Part shown: positions 17,706 to 25,777 of the stretch, piece after piece | Layout of the letters: each line of letters begins with the position of its first letter | Numbering within the stretch: position 1 is the stretch's first letter | Assembly: GCF_900007165.1 (NCBI RefSeq) | Contig: NZ_CYGY02000047.1 | Span: forward strand, 62,301 to 126,300 | Source of the DNA: Paraburkholderia piptadeniae | GTDB lineage: Bacteria > Pseudomonadota > Gammaproteobacteria > Burkholderiales > Burkholderiaceae | Reading direction: 5' to 3' | Length of the DNA: 64,000 nt | Program-made: the position numbers and the translations under genes | The notes under the pieces: generated by a model | Told to the model about the DNA's origin: nothing | The model's database searches: none | What the model saw: the letters and a program-made list of their open reading frames with translations, nothing else

Positions 17706-18650
17706 TCACAGGGTCAACTCCAGTGCCAACGAAGAATCGAATGTTGTCCGGATGCAGCGGATCACCTCGCGTGTGGCGTGTGATACGGGGCGCGCCGATG
17801 TCGCGACGAGCGATATGTCGCGATTGATCTGCGGCTCCACGATGCGGGTGGCTTGCAAAAGTCCCTGCTTTAGCTCCTGAGCAACGGAATGTAGCGGCAG
17901 GATCGTATAAGCACTTCCCTGCATTGCGGCTGCCTTCTGGATCTGTGCCGAATCGGCTTCCATGGCAACGTTCAGCAAGATGCCTGCTTGTCGTGTCAAA
18001 TGATCATAGAGGTCACGCACTTCGCTAGGGCTGCTGGGCAGCACCAGCGGTAGACCGTCCAGATCAGCAAACCGGATAGTGGAAGATTTAAGACGCGGGT
18101 CGTTCGGCAATCCCACCAGGAACGAGCCCACGCGTGCGAGTCGATCCCCGTCAGAATTTCGCTGCCTGTTCTCACCATACCGATAGGTCAATCCGATGTC
18201 GATGTTGCCGTTAATCAGCCATCGGTCAATCTGTCCAGCAGAGCTCTCCAAAACCTTCAAGCGGATACCCGGATGGGCCTCCTGAAGATGAGTGAATAAA
18301 GGTATCACCACACTCGAGAACAACGATGGCAGTGCCGCGATGCATACCTCTCCCGAGGCTACGCCTTTAAGCGATGCCACTTCGCGGGAGAGGGCTTCCA
18401 CATCCTCGAACACCTGCTTAACGTGTGTATGAATGCGATGACCTAATTCAGATAGCGTGAGACCGCGCCCTGTGCGCAGGAACAACGCTCCTCCACACTC
18501 CTGCTCCAATCTCGCTAGCCGGCGACTCACGGCGGGCTGAGGAGATCCAGTCATGGCGGCGACACGCGTCAAGCTACCTTGCTCTGCAATGTCCAGGAAC
18601 AAACGCAGAAGACTTAAGTCCCAATCAGGTTTAGAAGATTTGCTAGCCAT
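17706..18650 (-). CDS. LysR family transcriptional regulator
   Basis: This 314-residue regulator has an N-terminal helix-turn-helix at residues 12-70 (FLDIAEQGSLTRVAAMTG, then AVSRRLARLEQECG). A periplasmic-binding-like effector domain starts near residue 100. In the effector domain, PSLFSSVVIPLF and GNIDIGLTYRYG are typical. It is transcribed away from the island genes that begin at 19351, with an IS5 relic between them, so the original divergent promoter has been disturbed. It is the most likely activator of the island operon. Its effector would be a substrate acid or CoA intermediate, which is inferred. Confidence 0.9.
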   Translation of the reverse strand: MASKSSKPDWDLSLLRLFLDIAEQGSLTRVAAMTGSPQPAVSRRLARLEQECGGALFLRTGRGLTLSELGHRIHTHVKQVFEDVEALSREVASLKGVASGEVCIAALPSLFSSVVIPLFTHLQEAHPGIRLKVLESSAGQIDRWLINGNIDIGLTYRYGENRQRNSDGDRLARVGSFLVGLPNDPRLKSSTIRFADLDGLPLVLPSSPSEVRDLYDHLTRQAGILLNVAMEADSAQIQKAAAMQGSAYTILPLHSVAQELKQGLLQATRIVEPQINRDISLVATSARPVSHATREVIRCIRTTFDSSLALELTL

Positions 18651-18715
18651 ATTCTGGAAAGCATAACTGATTTGTACTGTAGTCAGCTAGCAGCCTTTGG
18701 ATGCAATCGATATAT

Positions 18716-19257
18716 TCATATATGAAAAAGCGAAAGAAACTGCTTCGCAAAGACTGGCTGGTCACGCTGGAGCGTGTCCCAGAGATCAATCAGCCGCCGC
18801 GCAGTAAAGAAGGCTTCGTGACTGACGGGATGACGTTCAAAGCAAACGCGCACGACGAAAATGATGCAAGCAGGCATGAATCCGTTTGATCCTCCATCGC
18901 AACTGGCCCGAGCCACTGCCACGCGGCTGGCTACGCCGGACGATGCGGATGGGAATGCCGCATCCGTGATGCGTGCGCCGGTACTTTTCGTGGCCGTATC
19001 CGCGATCTGCGTACACCGCCAGAGGACGAATCAACGGCCTGCCGCGCCTGCCACCGATCGGCCCGACGGAGTCGATACGCGGAACCAACTGTGTGACGTC
19101 GACGGAAAATCGCGACACTGGATGCCGGCTTTCTGCACGAACAAGATGCCAGTCACTGCCGCGCGATCTGATAGTGGCGTGCGGCCTCGCTACCTGAAGC
19201 GACGCGGTTTCGGTGGGGGCAGTAGCAGTTCGATCAGCACCCACAGTTCAGCGTCGA
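18716..19257 (-). pseudogene. IS5-family transposase, deleted and frameshifted
   Basis: Reading leftward from 19257 the peptide DAELWVLIELLLPPPKPRRF is the IS5 transposase start and meets a stop. After a deletion, the C-terminal DDE part follows in another frame: GGRRGRPLIRPLAVYADRGY, then a segment with CGIPIRIVRR, then RWRIKRIHACLHHFRRARL. Near 18880 the frame shifts again to FERHPVSHEAFFTARRLIDL. At least three lesions mean it is dead. The LysR gene lies to the left and the kinase gene starts 94 bases to the right. Confidence 0.82.
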
Positions 19258-19350
19258 TGATTGGCTCACCTTCTCGTCGATCCGTCCGTCTCGACGGTCA
19301 TCGATAACCGCTTCCGTGAAAAGCTAACAGCCTCCAATTCCAATTCATCC

Positions 19351-20457
19351 ATGAAAGCTGATGCAGCCTCTGACATCGATTGCACCACTTCGTTTTCCGC
19401 GAGCAACCGATTTGAAGGAACACGCCAAGTAGGTGCGGGACTCTTCGACCTTGCCTCTCTGGATCGATTTATCGCGGCTCATGTGCCCAATTATGAGGGC
19501 GCGGTTTCTATCGCGCAGTTCAATGGCGGGCAATCCAACCCAACATATAAATTAAGCGGGTCTAAATACAATTGGGTACTTCGTACCAAGCCGGGTCCTG
19601 TGAGTCAACTTTTGCCGACAGCGCATGCGATCGAGCGAGAGTACCTTGTCCAGTCGGCGCTCGGTACAACAGGCTTTCCAGTGCCAAAAATGCTGACACT
19701 GTGTGAAGACGAGTCCGTCATCGGAAGGGCCTTCTACTTAATGGAACACCTGGACGGCCGCGTGCTATGGGAGCAATCGCTTCCGACGAAGACGCCTGCC
19801 GAACGCAGTGCTATTTACGCCGAGATGAACAGCGTGATCGCTGCTCTGCACACAACAGACTATCGTGCGATTGGCCTGCAAGGTTTCGGTCGTGAAAATG
19901 GATTCCTGGAGCGTCAGATCAAGCGATGGAGTGCACAGTATCGCGCATCGGAGATTCAACCTATTGCGGAAATGGATGCTTTGATCGAGTGGTTACCTCG
20001 AAATGTTCCGTCTTTCAGCCGTACTGCCATCGTCCACGGTGACTATAGGCTGGACAACCTGGTCTTCGATCATCAGGCGCCACGGGTTATTGGTGTGCTT
20101 GATTGGGAACTGTCCACCTTGGGTGACCCGGCGGCCGATTTTGCTTATCACTGTGTCGGATTCCATAGCGATCCGATGATGTTTCGTGGTATCGCCGGGC
20201 TGGATCTGGCACAACTCGGCATTCCGTCGGAGGCGGAATACGTCGCTCTCTACGAACGCCGGACCGGTATTGATTGTGGCGAACACTGGAATTTCTACAT
20301 GGCGTTCAGTCTGTTTAAAATCGCCGCCATTTTGCAAGGCGTCGCGAAGCGAGCATCGGAGGGCATAGCCTCCAGTGAGCACGCGCACGATATCGGCGCC
20401 AAGGCTCGTGTGCGTGCCGCCGAGGGCTGGGCTGTCGCTAACGAGCTCCGTCTCTGA
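19351..20457 (+). CDS. APH-fold phosphotransferase, ACAD10/11 N-domain type
   Basis: This 368-residue cytosolic kinase-like protein has the APH fold. The N-lobe glycine-rich segment is FNGGQSNPTYKLSG. The catalytic-loop motif HGDYRLDN lies near residue 229, and a DWE metal-binding motif (VLDWELSTLGDP) comes about 20 residues later. Close relatives are the N-terminal domain of ACAD10/ACAD11 and bacterial acyl-CoA-linked kinases, not drug-resistance enzymes. The next gene encodes the matching ACAD11-like dehydrogenase, so I infer phosphorylation of a hydroxyacyl-CoA. ATG 19351 is chosen; an in-frame TTG at 19261 would extend it into the IS5 relic. Confidence 0.85.
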   Translation: MKADAASDIDCTTSFSASNRFEGTRQVGAGLFDLASLDRFIAAHVPNYEGAVSIAQFNGGQSNPTYKLSGSKYNWVLRTKPGPVSQLLPTAHAIEREYLVQSALGTTGFPVPKMLTLCEDESVIGRAFYLMEHLDGRVLWEQSLPTKTPAERSAIYAEMNSVIAALHTTDYRAIGLQGFGRENGFLERQIKRWSAQYRASEIQPIAEMDALIEWLPRNVPSFSRTAIVHGDYRLDNLVFDHQAPRVIGVLDWELSTLGDPAADFAYHCVGFHSDPMMFRGIAGLDLAQLGIPSEAEYVALYERRTGIDCGEHWNFYMAFSLFKIAAILQGVAKRASEGIASSEHAHDIGAKARVRAAEGWAVANELRL

Positions 20458-20531
20458 TCGGTTTTCAACCGTCCTTTTTATCCATTACAAGATGCAGAGT
20501 AGCTGCGTTCGCAGCGACCAGGAGATATGGC

Positions 20532-21794
20532 ATGTTCATCCAATATTCACCTCGATCCCTTGATTTGCAAGAACGCCTGAAGGCGTTCATGAATGAGCAT
20601 ATCTACCCTAACGAAGAACGTTACGAAGATGAGATGAACGAAAATCGTCGTAAAGGGAATCCGTGGGTGCCAAGCAAACTGGTCGAGGAGCTCAAGCCCA
20701 AAGCGCGTGATGCCGGGCTGTGGAACCTTTTCCTGCCTCACTCGGAGCGCGTACCAGAGGGACTGTCCAATCTGGACTACGCGCCGCTGTGCGAAATATT
20801 CGGCCGGGTACGGTGGTCTTCGCAGGTCTTCAACTGCTCTGCGCCCGACACCGGCAATATGGAGACGCTGGAGCGCTATGCGTCCGAGACGATCAAGCGC
20901 ACGTGGCTGGATCCGCTTTTACGCGGAGAAATCCGCTCGGCATTCGCAATGACCGAGCCAGCAGTCGCCTCGTCCGATGCCACCAATATCCAGTCGCGCA
21001 TCGAACGTAAGGGCGACAAGTACGTCATCAACGGCCGCAAGTGGTGGACATCTGGGTCGGCCGACCCGCGCTGCAAGGTGTTCATCTTCATGGGCAAAAC
21101 CGACCTCACGGCGCCGCGCCATCGGCAACAGTCGATGTTGGTCGTGCCAGCCGATACCCCGGGGATCGAGATTTTGCGCCCGCTGACGGTTTTCGGTTAC
21201 GACGACGCACCCAGCGGCCACTGCGAGATCGTGTTCGAGAACGTTGAGGTGCCAGTCGAGAACATTCTGCTGGGTGAGGGCCGGGGCTTCGAGATTGCTC
21301 AAGGTCGTCTCGGGCCGGGCCGGATTCACCACTGCATGCGCTCGATCGGTGTCGCAGAGCGTGCGCTGGAGTATATGTGCGCGCGACTGGCTAGCCGAAC
21401 TGCGTTTGGCGCCAGGCTGGCGGATCAGTCTGTATGGCATGAGCGCGTGGCGGAGTCCCGCTGCATGATCGATCAGGCCCGGTTGCTGGTGCTGCACACC
21501 GCTCATTTGATGGATACGGTCGGCAACAAAGTGGCACGTAAGGAAATCGCGATGATCAAGGTCGTTGCACCCAACGTGTCGACCAAGGTCTGCGACTGGG
21601 CCATCCAGGCTCACGGGGGCGGAGGTGTGTCCTCGGATTTCCCTCTGGCAGATATGTGGGCGCATCAGCGGACTATCCGCTTTACGGATGGTCCGGATGA
21701 AGTACATCGCAACGCCATTGCCAAGATGGAATTCAAGAACTACCTTGGCTCCGCTTCGTCAGAAGTCGAAGTCCCGGTCACGCGTGGGTGCTGA
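20532..21794 (+). CDS. Acyl-CoA dehydrogenase, ACAD11-like
   Basis: This 420-residue flavoprotein resembles the C-terminal half of eukaryotic ACAD10/ACAD11. Shared segments are FNCSAPDTGNMETL, MTEPAVASSDATNI, WWTSGSADPRCK, GRLGPGRIHHCMR and DGPDEVHRNAI. At the place of the usual catalytic glutamate (YEGT in medium-chain enzymes) it has TDGP, with aspartate, as ACAD11 does. Its start has AGGAGATATGGC upstream. It lies 74 bases behind the APH kinase. Together they could convert a 4-hydroxyacyl-CoA, via a phosphorylated intermediate, to an enoyl- or 3-hydroxyacyl-CoA. Simple dehydrogenation is the alternative. Confidence 0.88.
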   Translation: MFIQYSPRSLDLQERLKAFMNEHIYPNEERYEDEMNENRRKGNPWVPSKLVEELKPKARDAGLWNLFLPHSERVPEGLSNLDYAPLCEIFGRVRWSSQVFNCSAPDTGNMETLERYASETIKRTWLDPLLRGEIRSAFAMTEPAVASSDATNIQSRIERKGDKYVINGRKWWTSGSADPRCKVFIFMGKTDLTAPRHRQQSMLVVPADTPGIEILRPLTVFGYDDAPSGHCEIVFENVEVPVENILLGEGRGFEIAQGRLGPGRIHHCMRSIGVAERALEYMCARLASRTAFGARLADQSVWHERVAESRCMIDQARLLVLHTAHLMDTVGNKVARKEIAMIKVVAPNVSTKVCDWAIQAHGGGGVSSDFPLADMWAHQRTIRFTDGPDEVHRNAIAKMEFKNYLGSASSEVEVPVTRGC

Positions 21795-21802
21795 CGCGAA
21801 AA

Positions 21803-23098
21803 ATGAACTCGAACGTATTTTCTGGCGACGCCAGCATGCGCAATGAAAAAACGAAATCTCGAGCAGCCCTTGGTTCCCTGCGCGTAGTCGACTTGACCCG
21901 GGTTCTCGCCGGGCCGTGGGCGATGCAGATCTTTGGCGACCTAGGCGCGGAGATCATCAAGATCGAACGGCCGGGTGAGGGCGACGAGTGTCGGCATTGG
22001 GGGCCGCCGTGGATCAAAGAGTCCGACGGCAGCGCGAGTGATGAAGCGGCCTATTTTTTGGCGTCTAACCGCAACAAGAAAAGCGTCGCGGTGGACATCT
22101 CAAAAGCCGAAGGGCAGCGCGTCATTCTCGATTTGGTGGCCAACTCGGACATTTTCATCGAAAACTTCAAGGTTGGCGTTTTGAAGAAGTATGGTCTCGA
22201 CTACGAGTCCATCCGTAAGGTTCGACCGGACATCATCTATCTGTCCTTGACCGGTTTCGGCCAGGATGGTCCCTACTCGGATCGTCCCGGCTATGACTAT
22301 TTGTTCCAGGGCCTGGGCGGCTTGATGAGTGTTACCGGCGAACCGGACGGTCAGCCTGGTGGAGGCCCTCAGCGCATTGGCATACCCCTGGTAGACATGT
22401 TTTCCGGCATGTACGCTTCGGTGGCACTACTGGCCGCACTGTATCACCGCAAGGAAACCGGCCAGGGGCAGTACATTGATATTTCGTTGTTTGACACTGT
22501 ACTGGCCATTGGCTCCAACCCACTGATGTATTCGCTGGTTGGAGGCAAGGTGCAGCAGCGCAGTGGACGTGCGTCGCCCAGCATCTCACCCTATGGCGTA
22601 TATCCAGCGCGCGACGGCCTGTTCATTGTCGCCAGCGCGAATCAGTCGCAATGGCAATCGATGTGCCGTGCCGTCGGACGTCCGGAACTCGCTGTCGATC
22701 CGCGCTTCGCGACCAACGGTGATCGCATTGCCAATCAGGCGGTACTGAATGAGGTGCTGGCAGAGATCTTCACGGCACACGACCGGGGTCACTGGGAAGA
22801 AGTCTTGAATGCCGCCGGCGTGCCGGTAGGACCTATCAACGACTACTTTCAGGCGATCGAGCACCCGCAGGCAAAGTTCAGGCAGTCCATCCTCTCGTTG
22901 CCTCACGGTTTAGGCGTGAACGTCCCTGGCGTTGCCAGTCCACTGCGAATGTCCGAAACACCGGTTAGCTACCGAAGTGGCCCACCGTTGCTTGGCCAGC
23001 ACACCCGGGAAGTACTGTCGCGGCTTCCAGGAATGAGCCCCGAAACACTCAGTCAGCTCGAGGCTGCCGGAGTCATTCAGCAAAGTCCGCCGCGATAG
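21803..23098 (+). CDS. CaiB/BaiF (family III) CoA-transferase
   Basis: This protein of about 431 residues has the family opening LRVVDLTRVLAGPWAMQIFG and the segment GDECRHWGPPW. The catalytic aspartate region follows (GYDYLFQGLGGLMSVTGE), and the central part is LVDMFSGMYASVALLAAL. It moves CoA between an acyl-CoA donor and the pathway acid, activating the substrate without ATP. No separate CoA ligase is seen in the island, so this is the probable entry enzyme. Possible starts are GTG 21788 (overlapping the previous stop), ATG 21803 and ATG 21836; the last best fits the family N-terminus. Confidence 0.9.
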   Translation: MNSNVFSGDASMRNEKTKSRAALGSLRVVDLTRVLAGPWAMQIFGDLGAEIIKIERPGEGDECRHWGPPWIKESDGSASDEAAYFLASNRNKKSVAVDISKAEGQRVILDLVANSDIFIENFKVGVLKKYGLDYESIRKVRPDIIYLSLTGFGQDGPYSDRPGYDYLFQGLGGLMSVTGEPDGQPGGGPQRIGIPLVDMFSGMYASVALLAALYHRKETGQGQYIDISLFDTVLAIGSNPLMYSLVGGKVQQRSGRASPSISPYGVYPARDGLFIVASANQSQWQSMCRAVGRPELAVDPRFATNGDRIANQAVLNEVLAEIFTAHDRGHWEEVLNAAGVPVGPINDYFQAIEHPQAKFRQSILSLPHGLGVNVPGVASPLRMSETPVSYRSGPPLLGQHTREVLSRLPGMSPETLSQLEAAGVIQQSPPR

Positions 23099-23136
23099 TG
23101 CGTGGCTCGAATTGACAAAAAAAGATAGGAGACGAG

Positions 23137-24144
23137 ATGAGTAAATTCGATAGTCAATACCCCATGCCGGGTCGGCGCAAGTTCATTCGCGTTCTTTGTT
23201 CCGGCGCAGCCGGCGCTGCGGCAGCGTGGGCGCTGCCCGCCTGGTCACAGGACGTCTATCCATCGAACGCCCTTAACCTGATCGTGCCCTGGTCGGCAGG
23301 CGGAGGCAGCGATGCTGCGATGCGCGCCTTCGCCCAGGTTGCTAACAAATACCTGAAACAAGCGGTCATTGTGATAAACATGCCTGGTGCAGGCGGCACA
23401 ATCGGGCCTGCGCACATGGCGCATAGTGCGAAGCCTGATGGCTATACGATCGGACAGATACCCGGCGGCGTTTTTCGCCAGCCGGCGATGCGCAAAACAG
23501 CCTGGGACCCGTTGAAGGATTTCAGCTATATATCGCGCATCGGCGGATACGAGGTGGCGATTGCCGTTCGGGCAGATTCCCCGTTCAAGACGCTAGGCGA
23601 TGTCATCGCATTTGCGAAGGACAATCCTGGAAAGGTGTCGTACGGATCTACTGGCGTTGGCACCTCCAATCATCTTGGCATCGCTGCAGTGGGACTTAAA
23701 GCCGGTGTGCAACTCACGCATGTGCCGTTCAAGGGCAGTGCCGAATCGTTGACTGCTCTCATGGGAGGGCACATCACGCTCGTTTCTTCCGAGTCGGCGG
23801 GCAGTTTCATCGATAGCGGCAAGATGCGCGCATTGGCTACCGCCGGAGAGAAAAGGCTGGGCCGTTGGCCTAACGTCCCCACGCTGATTGAACTGGGTTA
23901 CAACGTCGTCTCTGACTCACCCTATGGATTGGCGGGGCCGGCTGGAATGGATCCCAAAATCGTCGCCTATCTGGACAACGTGGTGAAACAGGTTACGAAA
24001 GATCCGGAATTCCTCGCGGCAATGGACAAGCTGGATCAGACGGTGATCTATCTGAATACGGCGGACTACAAATCGTCCGTCGTGAAAGAAGTGGCCGACA
24101 GCAAGCGATTGATCGAAGCACTCGGAATTGCAGGGAAATCATGA
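23137..24144 (+). CDS. Tripartite tricarboxylate transporter receptor (Bug/TctC)
   Basis: This 335-residue periplasmic binding protein has an N-terminus GRRKFIRVLCSGAAGAAAAW with a twin arginine, so Tat export is possible; cleavage is near WSQ. The mature part begins YPSNALNLIVPWSAGGGSD, the conserved first beta-loop of Bug receptors, and has GAGGTIGPAHMAHSAKPDGY. These bind carboxylates for TctAB carriers. The TctB and TctA genes lie 5 kb downstream in the same direction, so the three parts of one importer are split by enzyme genes. AGGAGACGAG precedes the start. Confidence 0.92.
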   Translation: MSKFDSQYPMPGRRKFIRVLCSGAAGAAAAWALPAWSQDVYPSNALNLIVPWSAGGGSDAAMRAFAQVANKYLKQAVIVINMPGAGGTIGPAHMAHSAKPDGYTIGQIPGGVFRQPAMRKTAWDPLKDFSYISRIGGYEVAIAVRADSPFKTLGDVIAFAKDNPGKVSYGSTGVGTSNHLGIAAVGLKAGVQLTHVPFKGSAESLTALMGGHITLVSSESAGSFIDSGKMRALATAGEKRLGRWPNVPTLIELGYNVVSDSPYGLAGPAGMDPKIVAYLDNVVKQVTKDPEFLAAMDKLDQTVIYLNTADYKSSVVKEVADSKRLIEALGIAGKS

Positions 24145-24953
24145 TGACGCCGTCTCTTGACAACATGTTCGACCTGAGCGGCAAGGTCGCGCTGGTTACG
24201 GGTGGAAGCCGTGGTATCGGACGCGCCATATCGCTGCGGCTCGCTCAGCACGGAGCCACGGTGGTGGTGTCCAGTCGCAAGGTCGAGGCCTGCCAGGAAG
24301 TCGTAGACGAGATTCGGTGCGGTGGCGGCGAAGCCGAAGCGAAGGCGTGCAATATCGCTGAAAAAGGGCAATTGCAGGCATTGGTGGAGCACACGGTCGA
24401 AAAGCTGGGTGGAGTCGATGTGCTCGTGTGCAATGCCGCTGTCAACCCGTATTTCGGGCCGTCGAACGAGATGAGCGACGAGGCGTTCGATCGCGTCATG
24501 GGATGCAACGTCCGCAGCAACTTCCAGCTGGTGAACATGGCTATACCGTCAATGCTTGAACGCGGTGGCGGTTCCATTATCGTCATCTCGTCGATTGGCG
24601 GTTTTATCGGCTCGGACGTATTGGGTGCGTACTCGATTTCCAAGGCGGCGGATATGCAGCTTGTTCGCAACATCGCCGTGGAATGGGGCGGAAAGAATGT
24701 GCGGGCTAACTGTATTGCGCCCGGACTCATCCGGACCGACTTCGCACGCGCGCTTTGGGAAAACGAAAAGATTCTCGAATCCACGTTGCGCAATACGCCG
24801 ATGAAGCGTATCGGCGAAGCTGACGAGATTGCCGGGGCGGCTGTATTCCTCGCCTCACCGGCTGCTGGCTACATGAATGGACAGACGCTTGCGGTCGATG
24901 GTGGGCGGTTGGCGGGCGTGCCACGCGCCCAGCTATCCGACTCAGTAACGTAA
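24141..24953 (+). CDS. SDR family oxidoreductase
   Basis: This 270-residue classical SDR has TGGSRGIG near residue 21, NAAVNPYFG, the serine in VISSIGGF and the pair in AYSISK. The start ATGATG overlaps the Bug gene stop by four bases. It may oxidise a hydroxyacyl-CoA or a substrate alcohol. A scrap homologous to this Bug-SDR junction occurs at 36080-36175, so a relative of this gene pair once existed there. Confidence 0.9.
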   Translation: MMTPSLDNMFDLSGKVALVTGGSRGIGRAISLRLAQHGATVVVSSRKVEACQEVVDEIRCGGGEAEAKACNIAEKGQLQALVEHTVEKLGGVDVLVCNAAVNPYFGPSNEMSDEAFDRVMGCNVRSNFQLVNMAIPSMLERGGGSIIVISSIGGFIGSDVLGAYSISKAADMQLVRNIAVEWGGKNVRANCIAPGLIRTDFARALWENEKILESTLRNTPMKRIGEADEIAGAAVFLASPAAGYMNGQTLAVDGGRLAGVPRAQLSDSVT

Positions 24954-24980
24954 GCCAAAGAGAATATGTGAGCCAACACC

Positions 24981-25763
24981 ATGAATACGGACCATCTGAC
25001 TCAACTCAACGTCACCATTCAGGACGGTGTAGCCGTACTGGAGTTCAATTTCCCACCGGTCAATGCGCTGAGCCGCGTACTCAGCGACGAACTCACCTCC
25101 ACGCTGGACATCATTTCAGAGACCGACGAAGTACGCGCCGTGATCCTGACTGCTGCCGGCAAGGTATTCTGTGCGGGCGCCGACCTGAAGGGGCGATCCG
25201 AGATCATCAAAGGGCCAGGCGATCTTCCCGCGCATTCGCGCCGTACGCGCGAGTGCTTTCACGCAATCCGCGAGTGCACCAAGCCCGTTATTGCCGCCGT
25301 AAACGGCGCGGCACTCGGAGCTGGATTGGCGATTGTCGCGTCGTGCGACATCGTCGTCGCGTCTGAGAAGGCGAGCCTGGGCTTGCCCGAAATCGACGTC
25401 GGGCTGATGGGGGGAGCCAGTCACGCCATGCGGCTTTTCCCACATTCGCTGCTGCGCCGTATGGTCTTCACGGGTTACCGGGTTGCCGGCCCGGAACTGT
25501 ACAACCTGGGCGTTGCGGTCGCGTGCGTGCCCCCGGAAGAGTTGCTTGCCACGGCCAGAGGCATTGCCGATACGGTTGCCGCGAAGAGCCCACTAGCCGT
25601 GCGGCTGTCCAAGCAGACGCTGAATGCGATCGAGGATATGAGCCTGCGCGACGGCTATCGCTACGAACAGGATATGACTGCAGCGATTGCACGCACAGAA
25701 GATGCCCGTGAAGCTCAGCGTGCGTTCCTGGAAAAGCGTGCGCCTGTGTTTGTCGGACGCTAA
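24981..25763 (+). CDS. Enoyl-CoA hydratase/isomerase family protein
   Basis: This 260-residue crotonase-fold protein has the oxyanion-hole segment AGADLKGRSEII near residue 60. GAALGAGLAIVASCDIVVAS has alanine or glycine where hydratases keep the first catalytic glutamate, and the second glutamate is in LGLPEIDVGLMGGASH. With one catalytic glutamate it may be an isomerase or another crotonase reaction rather than a plain hydratase. It lies between the SDR and the fused hydratase/dehydrogenase genes. The start site has only a weak binding sequence. Confidence 0.87.
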   Translation: MNTDHLTQLNVTIQDGVAVLEFNFPPVNALSRVLSDELTSTLDIISETDEVRAVILTAAGKVFCAGADLKGRSEIIKGPGDLPAHSRRTRECFHAIRECTKPVIAAVNGAALGAGLAIVASCDIVVASEKASLGLPEIDVGLMGGASHAMRLFPHSLLRRMVFTGYRVAGPELYNLGVAVACVPPEELLATARGIADTVAAKSPLAVRLSKQTLNAIEDMSLRDGYRYEQDMTAAIARTEDAREAQRAFLEKRAPVFVGR

Positions 25764-25777
25764 CCGGGACTCTTCAT

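Noticed and set aside
19351..20457. Aminoglycoside resistance gene
   Set aside because: The APH fold is present, but sequence and neighbours match the acyl-CoA-linked kinase subgroup.
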